From Metellina segmentata (taxonomy: Eukaryota; Arthropoda; Arachnida; Araneae; Tetragnathidae), in contig OX375873.1 of NCBI GenBank assembly GCA_947359465.1, positions 134,742,899 through 134,806,898 of the forward strand: a DNA stretch of 64,000 bases. The letters are read 5' to 3'. Below the pieces are notes generated by a model. The model ran no database searches and had not been told where the DNA came from. It worked only from the letters and a program-made list of their open reading frames with translations. The position numbers and the translations under genes are program-made. Of the stretch, positions 21,991 to 34,560 are shown piece after piece. Numbering within the stretch: position 1 is the first letter of the stretch; each line of letters starts with the position of its first letter.

Positions 21991-22448
21991 GCGTTTTAAA
22001 TTGTTTACATCTTTACTAAATCCCTTAATAAAATTATTAATAAATTTAAAAAACGTTTCAACTGCTCTAAAATAATGGGACAGTGTATAGCTCTCCAAGT
22101 GGTTCGATGAGAAGTCTTGTCCATCAACATCTGGTCAGTTTCGCAAAGTACAAACAACCTCGTGCATACAAAACTGCCCTACTACTTTCCAAGGGGAAAG
22201 GAGATAAATTAGTATAACAAACTATACCTTGTTGGTAGGGTTGCCAACCGTCTCGGATTGTCCCGGAATTTAAGCTGCTGTCCAAAATCACGGTTAATGT
22301 GAAATTGCCCTGGAATTTTTGAGAAAGCGCTATCGACCCAATCTACACTCCTAACCTCCTCCACACTCCTAAATAGTTATTTTCATTGCACATGACTTCG
22401 TGTCCATCTATTGAACGTCCTTCTCTCCACTACTATCCAAAGCCAATA

Positions 22449-23834
22449 CTATACTGTTTAGAGCTGGACCATCGTGAAGAAAAAGTATTAGTTGTCTTTC
22501 AGTTCTATTATACTGTATTAGAATTTTATTTTTAAAGTTAAGGCTGGAGACGAACACAAATTTTCATACTGTTCAGAGCGGGACCATCGGGAAGAAATGG
22601 TATTAGTTGTCTTTCAATTCTATTATACTGGATTTGAATTTTATTTTTAAAGTTAAGGCTGGAGACGAACACAAATTTTCATACTGTTCAGAGCGGGACC
22701 ATCGGGAAGAAATGGTATTAGTTGTCTTTCAATTCTATTATACTGGATTTGAATTTTATTTTTAAAGTTAAGGCTGGAGACGAACACAAATTTTCATACT
22801 GTTCAGAGCGGGACCATCGGGAAGAAATGGTATTAGTTGTCTTTCAATTCTATTATACTGGATTTGAATTTTATTTTTAAAGTTAAGGCTGGAGACGAAC
22901 ACAAATTTTCATACTGTTCAGAGCGGGACCATCGGGAAGAAATGGTATTAGTTGTCTTTCAATTCTATTATACTGTATTCGAATTTTATTTTTAAAGTTA
23001 AGGCTGGAGACGAACACAAATTTTCATACTGTTCAGAGCGGGACCATCGGGAAGAAATGGTATTAGTTGTCTTTCAATTCTATTATACTGTATTCGAATT
23101 TTATTTTTAAAGTTAAGGCTGGAGACGAACACAAATTTTCATACTGTTCAGAGCGGGACCATCGGGAAGAAATGGTATTAGTTGTCTTTCAATTCTATTA
23201 TACTGTATTAGAATTTTATTTTTAAAGTTAAGGCTGGAGACGAACACAAATTTTCATACTGTTCAGAGCGGGACCATCGGGAAGAAATGGTATTAGTTGT
23301 CTTTCAATTCTATTATACTGTATTCGAATTTTATTTTTAAAGTTAAGGCTGGAGACGAACACAAATTTTCATACTGTTCAGAGCGGGACCATCGGGAAGA
23401 AATGGTATTAGTTGTCTTTCAATTCTATTATACTGTATTCTAATTTTATTTTTAAAGTTAAGGCTGGAAACGAACACAAATTTTCATACTGTTCAGAGCG
23501 GGACCATCGGGAAGAAATGGTATTAGTTGTCTTTCAATTCTATTATACTGTATTCTAATTTTATTTTTAAAGTTAAGGCTGGAAACGAACACAAATTTTC
23601 ATACTGTTCAGAGCGGGACCATCGGGAAGAAATGGTATTAGTTGTCTTTCAATTCTATTACACTGTATTCTAATTATATTTTTAAAGTTAAGGCTGGAAA
23701 CGAACACAAATTTTCATACTGTTCAGAGCGGGACCATCGGGAAGAAATGGTATTAGTTGTCTTTCAATTCTATTATACTGGATTTGAATTTTATTTTTAA
23801 AGTTAAGGCTGGAGACTAACACAAATTTTCATAT
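22449..23834. repeat. 115-bp minisatellite, 12 copies
   Basis: The word TACTGTTCAGAGCGGGACC recurs every 115 bases from 22567 to 23717, preceded by one diverged copy (22451) and followed by a partial unit. Most copies differ by one to three bases (GGATTTG/GTATTCG/GTATTAG/GTATTCT variants), indicating recent homogenisation. It has no coding frame. Confidence 0.97.
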
Positions 23835-24178
23835 TCGACTTTCTCAAAATATTATTTCGGAACACTCTCGGTTCTGTATAACTAAACACGAACACTATCT
23901 CTATTTTGTATACGAACATTACCATTTTTATTTTTTAATTGTTTCAATGCAACAAGAGGTTAGGTTTAGATTTATTATTATTACTATGCATATAAGAGGA
24001 CCACATCAAGATAAAAAAATTAAATAATTAAATTTTAATTAATCACAATAATTATAATTAAGAAAAGCATAAAATAACTATGAATATTCGTTACATATTT
24101 TTTGTACATTAAAAAAATTCCTTGGAAAACTAGGTTTGGTATATCAAGTGATTTCTAAGTGGAGAATATTGTAAAATT

Positions 24179-24179
<1 letters not shown>

Positions 24180-24220
<41 letters not shown>
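24180..24220. repeat. (CA)n(TA)n microsatellite
   Basis: About 10 CA and 10 TA units inside the hAT-like element. Confidence 0.9.
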
Positions 24221-24281
24221 TTCAGTTTGGGACAATATGTCCCGGAATCATCTCAGAAAAGTTGCCAACCCTACTTGTTGT

Positions 24282-25115
24282 TGACAGTTTAGAATAGGGT
24301 TTTTGTAGCAAAGGGACTCCAGGACACTACAAAACACTTTTTGACTCGTATATAATCCACCATGTGAGTTAAAAAAATGTGCAGCATTTCAGAAATTTTC
24401 TCCCAATTAGTGTTAATGACTGAACCGTGAACTGAATTACAAGAATAGTGAAATGAATTTTTGAATAGACGTTGGCAAAAGCAAATAATTCAACGGAGGA
24501 AGCACATTTTTTTTAGGTCAAATCAATAAATTGCAAATCGGAGATCTAATTTGTTCGGTAAATTAATTACAAACCGTTCAGAAACACGGTACTTATATAT
24601 GTCACTCTCTCTCTGCTAATGTATTGATATTCAATTTGGAAATTCTGGACATCCATAATTGCTCAGAAATATTTCACATTTGGTGGCAGATTTTATAAGA
24701 TATTAATTCAAACCTTCGAAATCCTTTTAACGAAGCAACTCCATGAAATTATAATTTTTTTGGTTTATTTATTGGTGGGTGCACACATTTAAGCAACCCT
24801 CTAACAAGTGTACTTCAAACAATACTCTAAGTGGGTCCCTGATTCGGCCTCCCTCAAATTATTGGTATTAAAAATTTAGACTAAGAGGTAGCTGAAAGTA
24901 TTTTTTGTGTGATAATTTTGTTCTGTGATACTTTTGTATTCCTGTGTTGATGTTTTTTACCTTAATTAAATAATTATTTAGAGTGCTATCCATAATTAAA
25001 CTAATTTGAGTAAGAGCTCTGAAATATATGTGTGGAATAAAGATATTTAATTTTCTACCTCAGTCACTAAAATTGGCATATCCGACAATTTCCTTTCTTT
25101 ATAGTACACGAATTA
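24282..25115. other. Intron, nothing recognised
   Basis: AT-rich with no exon or element ends. It leads into the 24-bp tandem repeat. Confidence 0.35.
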
Positions 25116-25252
25116 GTTTTAATTATTTGTGTTTAATGTATTTTAATTATGTGTGTTTAATGCATTTTAATTATGTGTGTTTAATGTATTTTAATTATGT
25201 GTGTTTAATGTATTTTAATTATGTGTGTTTAATGTATTTTAATTATGTAGTA
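25116..25252. repeat. 24-bp tandem repeat, about six units
   Basis: Units of TTTTAATTATGTGTGTTTAA plus TGTA. Because 24 is a multiple of three, the plus strand reads as an artificial YVCLMYFN octapeptide repeat (within 25028-25321). There is no sign that it is a gene. Confidence 0.92.
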
Positions 25253-25529
25253 ATATTTCATTTATCAGAAACAAGATTAAATATGCTATTTAATCTATTT
25301 CTGATGAATGTAGCTTTTTAAATTATTTTTTATTTGGACAGATTGAACAAATATAAAACATTACCAGAAATATGATTTTATTAAAATCGCCTTTTGTTTA
25401 AAGATGAAAATTTTACAATTTTGCGGGGGAAGTTCGCCAATTTTCTTTATAATACGAGATAACTAGGCTTTATGTCTCACAACTACCATGAAGGGAAAAT
25501 AATAGCGTTTAGAAATTCAATTGTAAGCA

Positions 25530-25802
25530 GGTTCAGGTAGGTTCAAGTATTTAACGTCGTACTGGAGCAACACATTGCCGACGGACCAGGATCAACCCTC
25601 GAAGGGAGATTTTTGAGGACACCCCCACGTAATTTTGAACCATGGTCAGATGACGAGGCAACACATGAGCTTGTCCCTTCCTCTCCAAACTTTCAGACCA
25701 CACCAACGTGAGGACATTTAGGGCACAGCTTCCACGTGCACGACGATCTTTGGTTGGATTGAGTTTTGAACTCGCTACTCTGCCAACCGGGATACTACGT
25801 CC
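25530..25802 (-). repeat. SINE family 2 copy
   Basis: Minus-strand head near 25802-25745, body, and AGGTAGGTTC-type tail at 25540. Several small deletions. A fragment resembling the family 5 tail follows (25830-25940). Confidence 0.78.
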
Positions 25803-26012
25803 CTCTATCCATTAATGTGGCCTTCTATCCTCTATGTCGGTAAAACTTTCCTTGCTTTATTCGTCCATTTATTGGACATGTTCGGTACAAATTGATCACA
25901 TATGGCCGGTAAGTCATAACCACAACCTACCAGTCAAGTGTTTTGTAAAAATCCTTTATATTCTCTGTGTGAAGTAAAACATATTCTATGATCTTGAATG
26001 GCAAACACCTAA

Positions 26013-26457
26013 GGCCCTGTTCACACCAGGCGTTTTCTAACGCGCGTTTTCGAGGTCAGCTTTTCGTAAGCATTAAATTATGTTTTTATATTCCTCTAAT
26101 TCAAGTTTCTATCTTTGCGATCGTTGAAGATAGAGTAAAAATGTCAACGGATTTGAAATCTAAGGAAAATTCTACCCCAGATCGATAGCAAAAACAGATT
26201 TATTATTTAATTTTTTACCATTTGATTATTTAATTATTTATTAAATAATTTATTATTTATTTAAAGAAAATCTAATTTAAGGTAGTGATCTGGTGTAAAA
26301 GTTTCCGCAGATTTCAAATCCGTTGAAATTTTTACTCTATCTTCAACGATCGCAAAGATAGAAACTCGAATTAGCGGAATAGAAAAACATAATTTAATGC
26401 TTACGGAAACCTGCACTAAAAAACGCGCGTTAGAAAACGCCTCATGTGAACAGGGCC
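26013..26457. mobile_element. Harbinger-like foldback MITE
   Basis: Inverted ends GGCCCTGTTCACA with a perfect 3-bp TAA target duplication (26010-26012, 26458-26460), the PIF/Harbinger pattern. The two arms (about 26013-26185 and 26280-26457) are complementary nearly throughout, joined by an AT-rich loop. The arms hold the shared AAAGATAGAGTAAAAATTTC module. Non-coding. Confidence 0.88.
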
Positions 26458-26460
26458 TAA

Positions 26461-26784
26461 TAAAATTAAGGCATTTTATCCAACAAAGGAAGGAGAAAAA
26501 GCGATTAACTGATAAAAAAGAGCTCTACACTTTCGCATGAGCAGCTATACTTGTTATCAGAAACTCTTCGTGCCCCCTTCTGCACGCAAAAGTCTTAAAT
26601 TATCTGAAATATGAGCACGAGTAGAAAAATCTTCACGAAACGATGCGTCAATGATCTCGGAAGCTTTTAATCATTGCTCATTTATTTCCCAAAAGCGGTA
26701 TAAATAAAAGAGTTTCTAAAGTCACACCAGGGCTGTTAATTACTTTGTCTCAAGAGGTTTATTTTTTTTGTGTTCTTTCTTATA
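26461..26784. other. Intron, nothing recognised
   Basis: Unassigned AT-rich sequence between two DNA elements. Confidence 0.35.
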
Positions 26785-28339
26785 CACTGCCAGTCCAAAA
26801 GTTAAGGGACATGATGTTTTTTTTTGTCTAATTTGAAAATGAATGAACATAGATACAAGAAATTTGGAGGAAATGTGCACTAAACAGTTCTTTATTGAAT
26901 GCGACCTAGAAAGTTGCATACGGTCAACACAAACATGATTTTCAACAAAAAAAGCACTCCTGGCAGAAGTCCATTTTTGGAAAAAACCTCACAGGTTTAT
27001 GCGGAAAAATGTCGTGGAATCATTAAAAAATGGGTTCAATTAAGGAATGTGTCCACTCCTAACTGCAATGCATTGGCGGAATCGACTTTCCATGCTGCCA
27101 ATTAAGTTGTCGGACAGCGAAATGGGAAGCGAAGACCAGACACGGAGTAACCCTTGTTCCAGCTCATGTAACGACCTTGGAGGAGAACTAGAAGCAGCAA
27201 CGTGTCTGATAAGGTTGTCCAAAATATGTTCTAATGGATTAAGGTATGGAGATTGAGCTGAATATTCCATTCACTCCAGACCGTGACCCTCAAGATAGTC
27301 CTCAAAAAGCACAGCTCTGTGACGTCTAGCACTATCATCCATAAAAATGAAACCATTACCAACAGCAGCGGCATATGGATCAAGGATCTCATCCCGATAT
27401 CTTACACTAGTCAGAGAGTTTCTCCATGGAACACATGCAGGTCAGTTTGACCACCGAGAGAGATCTTTGCCCAAACCATGATGTCACCACCATTGTAACT
27501 GTCTTTCAACAATGTTGGATGGGTTGTACCTGGTGCGTTGTTCTCTTCAAACCAGCAGACGCCCTGAATCGCTCTCCAGTGTGAACTTGGACTCGTCTGT
27601 GAAGAGTACAGAAGCCCATTGCTGTCTGGTCCAGGAAACGTGTTCTCTTGCTTAAGATAAACAGGCACTTCTATGACGTCGATTCAGGAGGAGGGATACA
27701 CAAATGGTCGTTTTGCATAGAGACCTGCATTGTGAAGGCACATTTGCACCGTAGTAACGGAGATTCTTGTTCCTGATGCGATAGAATTATCTGCAACGAG
27801 CTGAGACACAACAGTGCTTCTCCTTCGGACAGAAAGAGTTAGAAAACGGTCTCCCGCAGGTGCTGGAACTCGTGGTCGGTCTGAAACATGTCTTCTAGGC
27901 ACAGAATCTTCGGATTGAAACTGATCCCACAGTCGTTGGATCACACTACGAGACACATTGAATCGTCTAGCAGCATCAGCTTGTGATAACCCCATTTCCA
28001 TCCATCCGACCGACCGCCGGAATTAACGAATCGGGTAAACTACGATTCCTAGACATTGCTTGACACTCTTGGATATTGTCGACGAAATTGCTAACACACA
28101 ACAATTGAAGATCAAAAATCAATCAAACTTATACACGAAGTTACGAAAGTTTGATTTTTGCACACTTTTATAAAAGGTCCATTTATTTTAAATAAAAGTG
28201 GTGACTATCGTATTTTGCATAAGTGTTCTTAAAGTTAGTTACTATCATTCATATAAATTATGAATTTTTTTTTGTTACTGCAATTTTTTTAATGGTGAGC
28301 TTCGAAAAACATCCTATAACTTAATTTAAGCAGGCAGTG
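26785..28339 (-). mobile_element. Tc1-like family C, near full-length, broken transposase
   Basis: Inverted ends CACTGCCAGTCCAAAAGTTA and, at 28320-28339, a matching reverse end, both flanked by TA. The minus-strand transposase runs from ATG at 28056 to 27040. Segments in order: helix-turn-helix (MGLSQADAARRFNVSRSVIQ), second helix region with a RPR-type hook (RPRVPAPAGDRF), central part with IMVWAKISLGG, and the C-terminal SPYLNPLEHILDNL with the Glu. At least three frame changes separate them (near 28010, 27680 and 27300). Its 1555-bp length fits a complete Tc1 element. Confidence 0.9.
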
Positions 28340-28446
28340 TACAACCATTCGAGAAAATGCCGTTCATTTTGGATCTTGTGTAAGGTTGAATAAACTGTGA
28401 GCTGGCATTAAAACTATAAAGAGTCAACAACATTTAATCCATCTCG

Positions 28447-28786
28447 TGATTGTCCCGACCAGTATCTTTTTATTAGCGAAACTGACCAGATCTTGTTGGA
28501 CAATACATCCCGTCATTATCAAAACTGAACAGGTCTTGATGAACAATATATCCCGTCATTAACAAAACTGACTAGATCGTGGTGGCAATATATCCCACCA
28601 TTAGAAAAACAGACCAGATATTGATGGATGAGATACCTCGTTATTAGCATATACATGACCAAATCTTGACCACGTCATCATCAAAAAATCGGAATATCTT
28701 GAAGACGAGATATCCCGCCATTGTCAAAATGGGTCGGATTTGAATGGACGAGGTATCTCGTTCAAACCACTTGGAGGGCTAACCCT
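28447..28786. repeat. piggyBac-like MITE with 43-bp tandem units (F1)
   Basis: Repeats of GTCATTAACAAAACTGACC and GATCTTGATG at 43-base spacing, ending in CAAACCACTTGGAGGGCTAA. Related ends elsewhere begin TTAACCCTCCAAGTGG. The left boundary is unclear. Confidence 0.6.
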
Positions 28787-28920
28787 TCCGGTGGTTATCT
28801 CGATATTTCGTCATTAGAAAAAAAAATTAAGTAATATTGTAATGACAAAATATCTCGCTATTAGGAAATTGGTCTGATTTTGATGGACGAGATATCTCGT
28901 CTAAACCACTTGGAAGGTTA
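28781..28920. repeat. piggyBac-like MITE (F2), short copy
   Basis: Left end CTAACCCTTCCGGTGGTT, right end CTAAACCACTTGGAAGGTTA, with GACGAGATATCTCGTC palindromes just inside. It shares the left word with the end of F1. Confidence 0.65.
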
Positions 28921-29376
28921 CAGATGTTCGGAATTTTACACCAAAGCATTTCTGAACTGTCTACTCACGTAAATGTGTTGTTAGTTATTCATTAAACGTC
29001 GCTGTCGATCTCGCACTAGGATGGGCAGTCGGTCATCCATGCATTTGAGCACGACTATGGCAACATGTATGAGCTGCCTGGATCTCCAAATTGTATTATT
29101 TGATCTCGTTATGTTAAATTCTTTTAAATTAAATTTATTCCGATTTAGCACTTAATACATTTTGACTTTTGAACAAGGAAATGTTAGAATTGTTATCATA
29201 GATAATTCCTTTCTTGAATATCTGGGCATATCTTTTTCCTGTTAAGCTTATTAACATAATACTTTCAGGAAAATTATTTAAAAGTTCTATTTTTGAAAAT
29301 CATGAATCAAATAGTACGTCAAATAAAGATAATTTTTACGATGCAAGTCCTGTTTGCATCTCCTAAAAGAATGAAA
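28921..29376. other. Intron, nothing recognised
   Basis: No features identified. Confidence 0.35.
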
Positions 29377-29378
29377 TA

Positions 29379-30779
29379 CACTCTATAACAAAAAAATCGA
29401 CGCACCAAGAAGGAGTTGGCAGATGGAAACAAAAATTGGTGGATAGGAAAATTATGTACAGAATAGAAAAGGATTAAAATTTCAGAACAATTGAATGATT
29501 TATTTCAGAGTTACAGTAACGAGCTCAATAAGGTGTTGACCCGCTTCTAGCCTGGATGCAAGCTGCCACACGGCGTGGCATAGACCGATGGAGCTCCCGG
29601 ATGGTCTCCTGCGGTATTTCTTGCCAAATTTGGTCCAACTGTCGGACTACGTCATCAACATTCCCTACCAGATGCAGTCGCCTTCCCATCATATCCCAGA
29701 AATGCTCGATGGGAGAGAGATCTGGTGTCTGGCTGGCCAAGGAAGTGTTTGACAAGTTTGAAGTCAGTTCGTAGTAAGATGTGCCGTATGTGGTCTGGCA
29801 GTGTCTTGCTGAAAAATAACCCCAGGGTACTGCGAAAGAAACGGTAGCAAAAACAGGTCTCAGAATGTCGTCAACGTACCGCTGTGCAGTAAGTGTACCT
29901 CTAATGACGACCAAAGGGGTCCGGCTATCAAGGGAAATGGCACCCCAGACCATAACTCCTTGTTGAGGGCCCGTGTGGCGTGCAATAGTGAAAGCAGGAT
30001 CGGCACGCTGCCCTGGGCGTCTCCAGAAACGTCTTCGATGACAGTCAGGACACAGTTGGAAGCGGGATTCGTCGCTAAAGACTATACGTCCCTAGTCAGC
30101 ATCATTCCAGCCTGATCGATCCAAGCACCACTGTAATCTGGCTCGACAGTGTGCAGGCGTGAGTGGCAGGTGGCGTAACGGTAGTTACGAGCGCAGATTT
30201 AGCTCTCTCAGCAGTCTGTAAATGGTCATGGTGGACACTCGTGTGTGGGTCGCACGACTGATGGTTGATAGCGATGAATCAGGCGCTCTGACAGCTGATC
30301 TGACAATCACTCTGTGCTCGCGATCTGTTGTGGCCCTACGTCGACCGCAACCATCATGATGCTGAAATCTGCTATTGTCCACCCACTCTTGCCAGCATCT
30401 TTTAATCGCCGCATCGCTTCGACTCACATGACGAGCGATTCTCCGATTTGCCGACCTGCCTCTTTCAATCCAATGATACGACCTCTTTCAAACTCTGAAA
30501 GTTGCTCGTAATGAGCTCGAATCCAACAGCGAGGCATTTTTTCTGTCGTTGAAAGGTATCCTAAATCGCAATGCAGCAGAAATTTTTAACAACAGTTCAA
30601 GAACAACTCCTTATATACATCTGCTGGATGCGCAGTTCCGATGCGCTGGAGATCGCACTATTCATTCATTGGACACCAAATTTTAATCATTTGCATATTT
30701 GGTCAAAACATTTTTGCATACGAAATTTCAAAGCAATCGGATGACTCCTTCTTGGTGCGGCGAATTTTGTTATCGAGTG
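29379..30779 (-). mobile_element. Tc1-like family B, near full-length copy B3
   Basis: Complete ends: CACTCTATAAC at the low side, GTTATCGAGTG at the high side, TA on both flanks. Minus-strand transposase from ATG at 30537 to 29525. It covers the first helix-turn-helix (LSEFERGRIIGLKEAG), second helix with a GRRRAT-type hook (SDAAIKRCWQEWVD), the central VWGAISLDSRTPLVVI, and the C-terminal SPIEHFWDMMGRRL. Frame changes near 30430, 30190 and 29950 and the damaged second-Asp motif (FSARHCQTTYG instead of FQQDNARPH) show it is inactive. It is the parent form of B1, B2 and B4. Confidence 0.92.
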
Positions 30780-30929
30780 TAGATTCGTAAGCATGAATTC
30801 ACAATATAGTAAACACGATAAACGTTAAATAACATTCGCGCAACTTAACTGCTCAGTGGTTGAGGAACCTCCCAAGCGCTATCTATTGGTATATCTTTGG
30901 TATCTCTCGAAACCAACTGTTGAGTGTTT

Positions 30930-31555
30930 AAATTATATACGTATCTCTGCAACTACAAAAGAAAGTGTTTGTTTGTTTGTCTGTTTGGGGCCGCAAATTC
31001 CTGACGATTCTATGGCACTTACAGCAATGAGATTTGGCACACAGGTAGTCCGAATCATATGCGAATTTTTGGGTCGCGGCGAATTTTAAAATTCAATCTA
31101 GAAGATTTTTAAATAAATTTCATAGTTTTATTCTCCATCGGTTTGTCAAACGCGGAGAACTTTTTCTACTCATGCGACCTTGCAGTCAGGGTTTGGAATC
31201 ATGCCAATTTTTTTATATCCACTGAACGCGGAGTTAATTTTTTTTTCGTTTCCGCTTTGATTTTGCGCGATTGATTTCCCAGCCAAACGATAAACTTTTT
31301 AACTCAATTCAAAGTTCTTTTTTCTTTCTCCTAGACCGTTAAAGATAGAGTAAAAATTTCAAGGGATTTGAAATCTGCGAAAAATTTCTGTTTAAATTTA
31401 TACCTAAAAATATTATTTTCTTTAAATAAATAATTTTTTAATTGAATATATCTTGAACGGATTTTAAATCTGCGGAAAATTTTACACCAGCTTAATACCT
31501 TACACCACGGACACGGGCAACGCCGGGCTAGCCACGTAGTGGCTAGTGTTATATA
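30930..31555 (+). mobile_element. Helitron-like non-autonomous element
   Basis: The start resembles common insect Helitron-like copies (TATCTCTGCAACTACAAAAG then GTTTGTTTGT). The 3' end has CACGGGCAACGCCGGG followed by a perfect hairpin CTAGCCAC-GTA-GTGGCTAG (31528-31546), ending near CTAGT. A 3' hairpin just inside the end is a Helitron hallmark. Its middle (31335-31500) holds the module shared with Harbinger-like elements. No Rep/helicase frame. Confidence 0.7.
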
Positions 31556-31684
31556 ATTCTAATTACATTATGTGTAGTACACTTAGAAATACATGATAAA
31601 ATAACCTTTAAACATTTTCAAACAAATTAAGAAGATTATATCGCAGAACATTAAAATTATTCGTTCTACAACACTATTATTTAT

Positions 31685-32916
31685 TCTTTTAACGAAGCCC
31701 CGGATGCATTCGCGGAATCCCTCACGCTTTCAGCACTCCTTGGCGAGTTGGCAAAAGCCGGCTGTATCGCCAACTGCGAGAATTATATCGGGCCACGCGA
31801 GACAAGACGACATTTTCATATACCCTCTTCATGCCATCTGTTGACTCAGAAAGGAATCTTTTCATTACAAGTTTTTTTTTTTTCTGTTTTAAATGTTTTA
31901 CCTCAGCTACAAATATATATTAAATACATAAAATAATATATGTTTTTGTGACACACCCTAATATCGTAAACAATAAGTATGAAATAAAACTATTTTAAAT
32001 ATTTTTTTTTCCTTTGTGAATACATGTATGCAAAATTTCTGTCTCCTTAACAGCCCAAATGCAAATGCTATAATTATAGGATATGAGTTAGAAAAACTTT
32101 GTTTCGAAGAAAGTTATTGAAAACCGTCAAAATAGAATATTTTTTCAATTTAAATTTTGTAATCTTGAGCTCAAATGTGTAAATCTAATCTAGAAGTGTA
32201 TTTGTTTACAAAAAATTACTTTAGTCAAATCTTAATACTTATTATTGATAACTGCTTTTACTAATGAAAAAAATATCTACTACTAGTTGTCTCCCCAAAC
32301 AGTGGCGGGATTATATTATTTATGCGATCAAACAAGAGATTTGATTCGTAAGAAAGTATATTATGAAAATAAAAACACTGGGTTATAAAGGCGAATAATT
32401 TCCATAATAAACGACGTAATTGATTTATCCGCCTCCCCACTCGCATCTTAAGCAAATACATTCTCATCAACTGTTTCTATTTGACGAGTTTTAGAGTAAG
32501 TAATCATTTTATATTGTAAAAATCATAACGAAACTCAATGGATTGACTAAATTTCAAATAAATGTAAACATATACAATTTGTTTACATGGGGTACTTCTT
32601 ATACCGCCTGCTTCTTAAATCAACCAATATTACGAAGTAGTTACAATAGAGATAGATAAATAAGACAAAAATAATCATGTTATATATATCTTGAATGTCA
32701 ACATAATATATTTAGAATATCAAAAAAAAAAATCAGACTGAAAATCATAGCACTTAGCGAGAAAAAAAAATGGCGATCTTCTAAACAGTAGGGTTGCTTG
32801 AGAAATGGAGATGGATTGCCAATTTCCCCAGCTTTCGGTTCTCAAAGTGCTTTATATCGCCAACTCGCTAAGAAGTGCTCAAAGCGTGAGGGTTTCCGCG
32901 ATTGCGCTCCGCATGT
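31685..32916. mobile_element. Unclassified foldback element, ~1.2 kb
   Basis: Left arm at about 31690-31775 (TCGCGGAATCCCTCACGCTT, GGCGAGTTGGC) is inverted at about 32840-32905 (GCCAACTCGCTAAGAAGTGC, AAGCGTGAGGGTTTCCGCGA). The interior is AT-rich and holds no recognisable gene. Its boundaries and class are uncertain. Confidence 0.6.
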
Positions 32917-33658
32917 GAGGAGAAATGAAGTGTGTAATGTCATGTTTTTGGTGTGTAAAAGACGCGATCCGACTGAACGGCGACCTTACTGTACATAGTC
33001 AAAGATTGCTGCAAATAAAAAGTAATTAATTACGACCAGGTAGTCCTGTGATTCTTTCAATCCAAGACCCTCAAAAATATTTTTGTTGTAAGCTGCCCGG
33101 CGTCCGAGATGAACAAGGTTTAAAAAGTTCCTTCAGCCCAGCCGTGTACTTACAATTATAGGATATTGTAGAAATAAAATGGATTGGAATCAAAAACGAA
33201 AATATTTCAAGTGTGTTCTTGTGTGTTTGTTTTTTGATGTTTCTGTGGGAGACAGATTCAAAAATTCACAATAAAATAAAAAAACTCATTTTACCCCTTT
33301 TTTTGGGGAAATGCAACAACCTATCATACCATGAACAGTAGGCAAGTTGTGTATTGAATATATGATAGTAAGCTCCTCGTCTGAATTTTGCATCATTTCA
33401 ATCTTGGTCTTATTACAAACTTTATTTAACTAAGTTACCAGAAAAGGATATATACAACAAAAGGTATAGAACAATTGATCTGATTGATTAGGTGGAAGAT
33501 AAACAAAGAGTTATTTATTGTCTTTAATATATATCTACTGCAAATATTATTTTGAATTCTTTGAGTATTAATTCACATTATTAGCATACATATTCTATTC
33601 AATTTACATTTTAATAAGCACGATCAAAGTTTATTCATCAGTTAACTCACATCCTCGT
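32917..33658. other. Intron, nothing recognised
   Basis: AT-rich with no exon signal. Confidence 0.35.
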
Positions 33659-34178
33659 GAGCAGAAAGTGCTTAGAACTGCGACGTACGTCGCAGAACAA
33701 AGTCTTTGCAGAACAATTTTTCCTTAATTTTATCAAAAGCTTAGCCGATTTTTTTTTTCAATCATGAGTTACGATGTTCTGCAGTGCAAAGCGCGCTCCT
33801 TGTCGCACCTTTTTTCTTTTCTAGCTACGGAACAGCCTCCTTACTGATATCATCATCCGTCCTTGGTTAATGACAAGTTGTTGCCTTACCCAAATGACCA
33901 CAAACACTTTATAAATAACACATCTTCTATGTCAATGACAAAATATTTAACTTCTCAAAAGCGATTCAAATTATGAAAGTATGCTTTTGTTTTAAATAAA
34001 GTAATTTCATTAAGTATGATATTTTATTAAAATATGTAATACATATTGAGCAGATAATTGTGTTTTACGTCTGTTTTTGATTTGACTGCAGCTTTCAAAA
34101 TTCGGACCAAATGCCTGCAGAACAATTGCAATTGTTTGGAGTTGTGTTGCAGAACACTGAATATAATTCTGCATCTGA
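33659..34178. repeat. Unclassified ~500-bp dispersed repeat, copy E1
   Basis: Starts GAGCAGAAAGTGCTT, contains the 18-bp palindrome CTGCGACGTACGTCGCAG, and ends ACTGAATATAATTCTGCA. Copies E2 and E3 lie at 49026 and 53573. Uniquely, E1 carries a 46-bp insert at 33844-33889, identical to part of the SINE at 34265-34560. Confidence 0.78.
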
Positions 34179-34264
34179 GCTCACATTGTTACAATGCTCA
34201 GATAAGCCTAAAATAAGCCAGTTACTCATATATTCTGTATAAGATACCAAATTTTAAAAATAAA

Positions 34265-34560
34265 GAGTCGTGGTAGTCTTGTTGGAAAAGCAGCCAGATA
34301 ATTGTGAATACGAAACACCATCGAACTAAAGACCTTCCTGTATATGGGGGCTGTTGCACTCTGAATCTGCCGTGGCCTGAAATGTCCTATCGCTGGCGTG
34401 GTTGGTATTGAAGTTTGGAGAGTGTTGTACCACATCAGTTGCTGATATCATCATCCGTCCTTGGTTAATGACAAGTTGTTGCCTTACATCTTCCCCTTCG
34501 TGATGGATCCCGGATGTTAACAATAGCCCGTTCTGTGCTCCAGTGACTTATCAGTGAGTC
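34265..34560 (+). repeat. SINE family 2 relative, diverged
   Basis: Plus-strand body (CTGTTGCACTCTGAATCTGC, AAGTTTGGAGAGTG) and 3' end (CAATAGCCCGTTCTGTGCTC). The central part (34442-34487) differs from other copies and is the apparent source, or twin, of the insert in E1. Confidence 0.7.

Larger units (their letters stand above)
22236..24273. mobile_element. hAT-like non-autonomous element carrying a minisatellite
   Basis: Ends TAGGGTTGCCAACC and, inverted, GTTGCCAACCCTA face each other. The flanking octamers CTTGTTGG (22228-22235) and CTTGTTGT (24274-24281) fit an 8-bp hAT-type target duplication with one change. Subterminal TTGTCCCGGA words are also inverted. About 1.4 kb of its 2.04 kb is the 115-bp tandem array. 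No transposase remains. Confidence 0.78.

Noticed and set aside
22449..23834. CRISPR-like regular array
   Set aside because: Units are 115 bp with no separate unique spacers, in a eukaryotic intron: a minisatellite.
25028..25321. Open frame with YVCLMYFN octapeptide repeats
   Set aside because: It comes from a 24-bp tandem repeat in AT-rich intron, with no start context, splice sites or family match.
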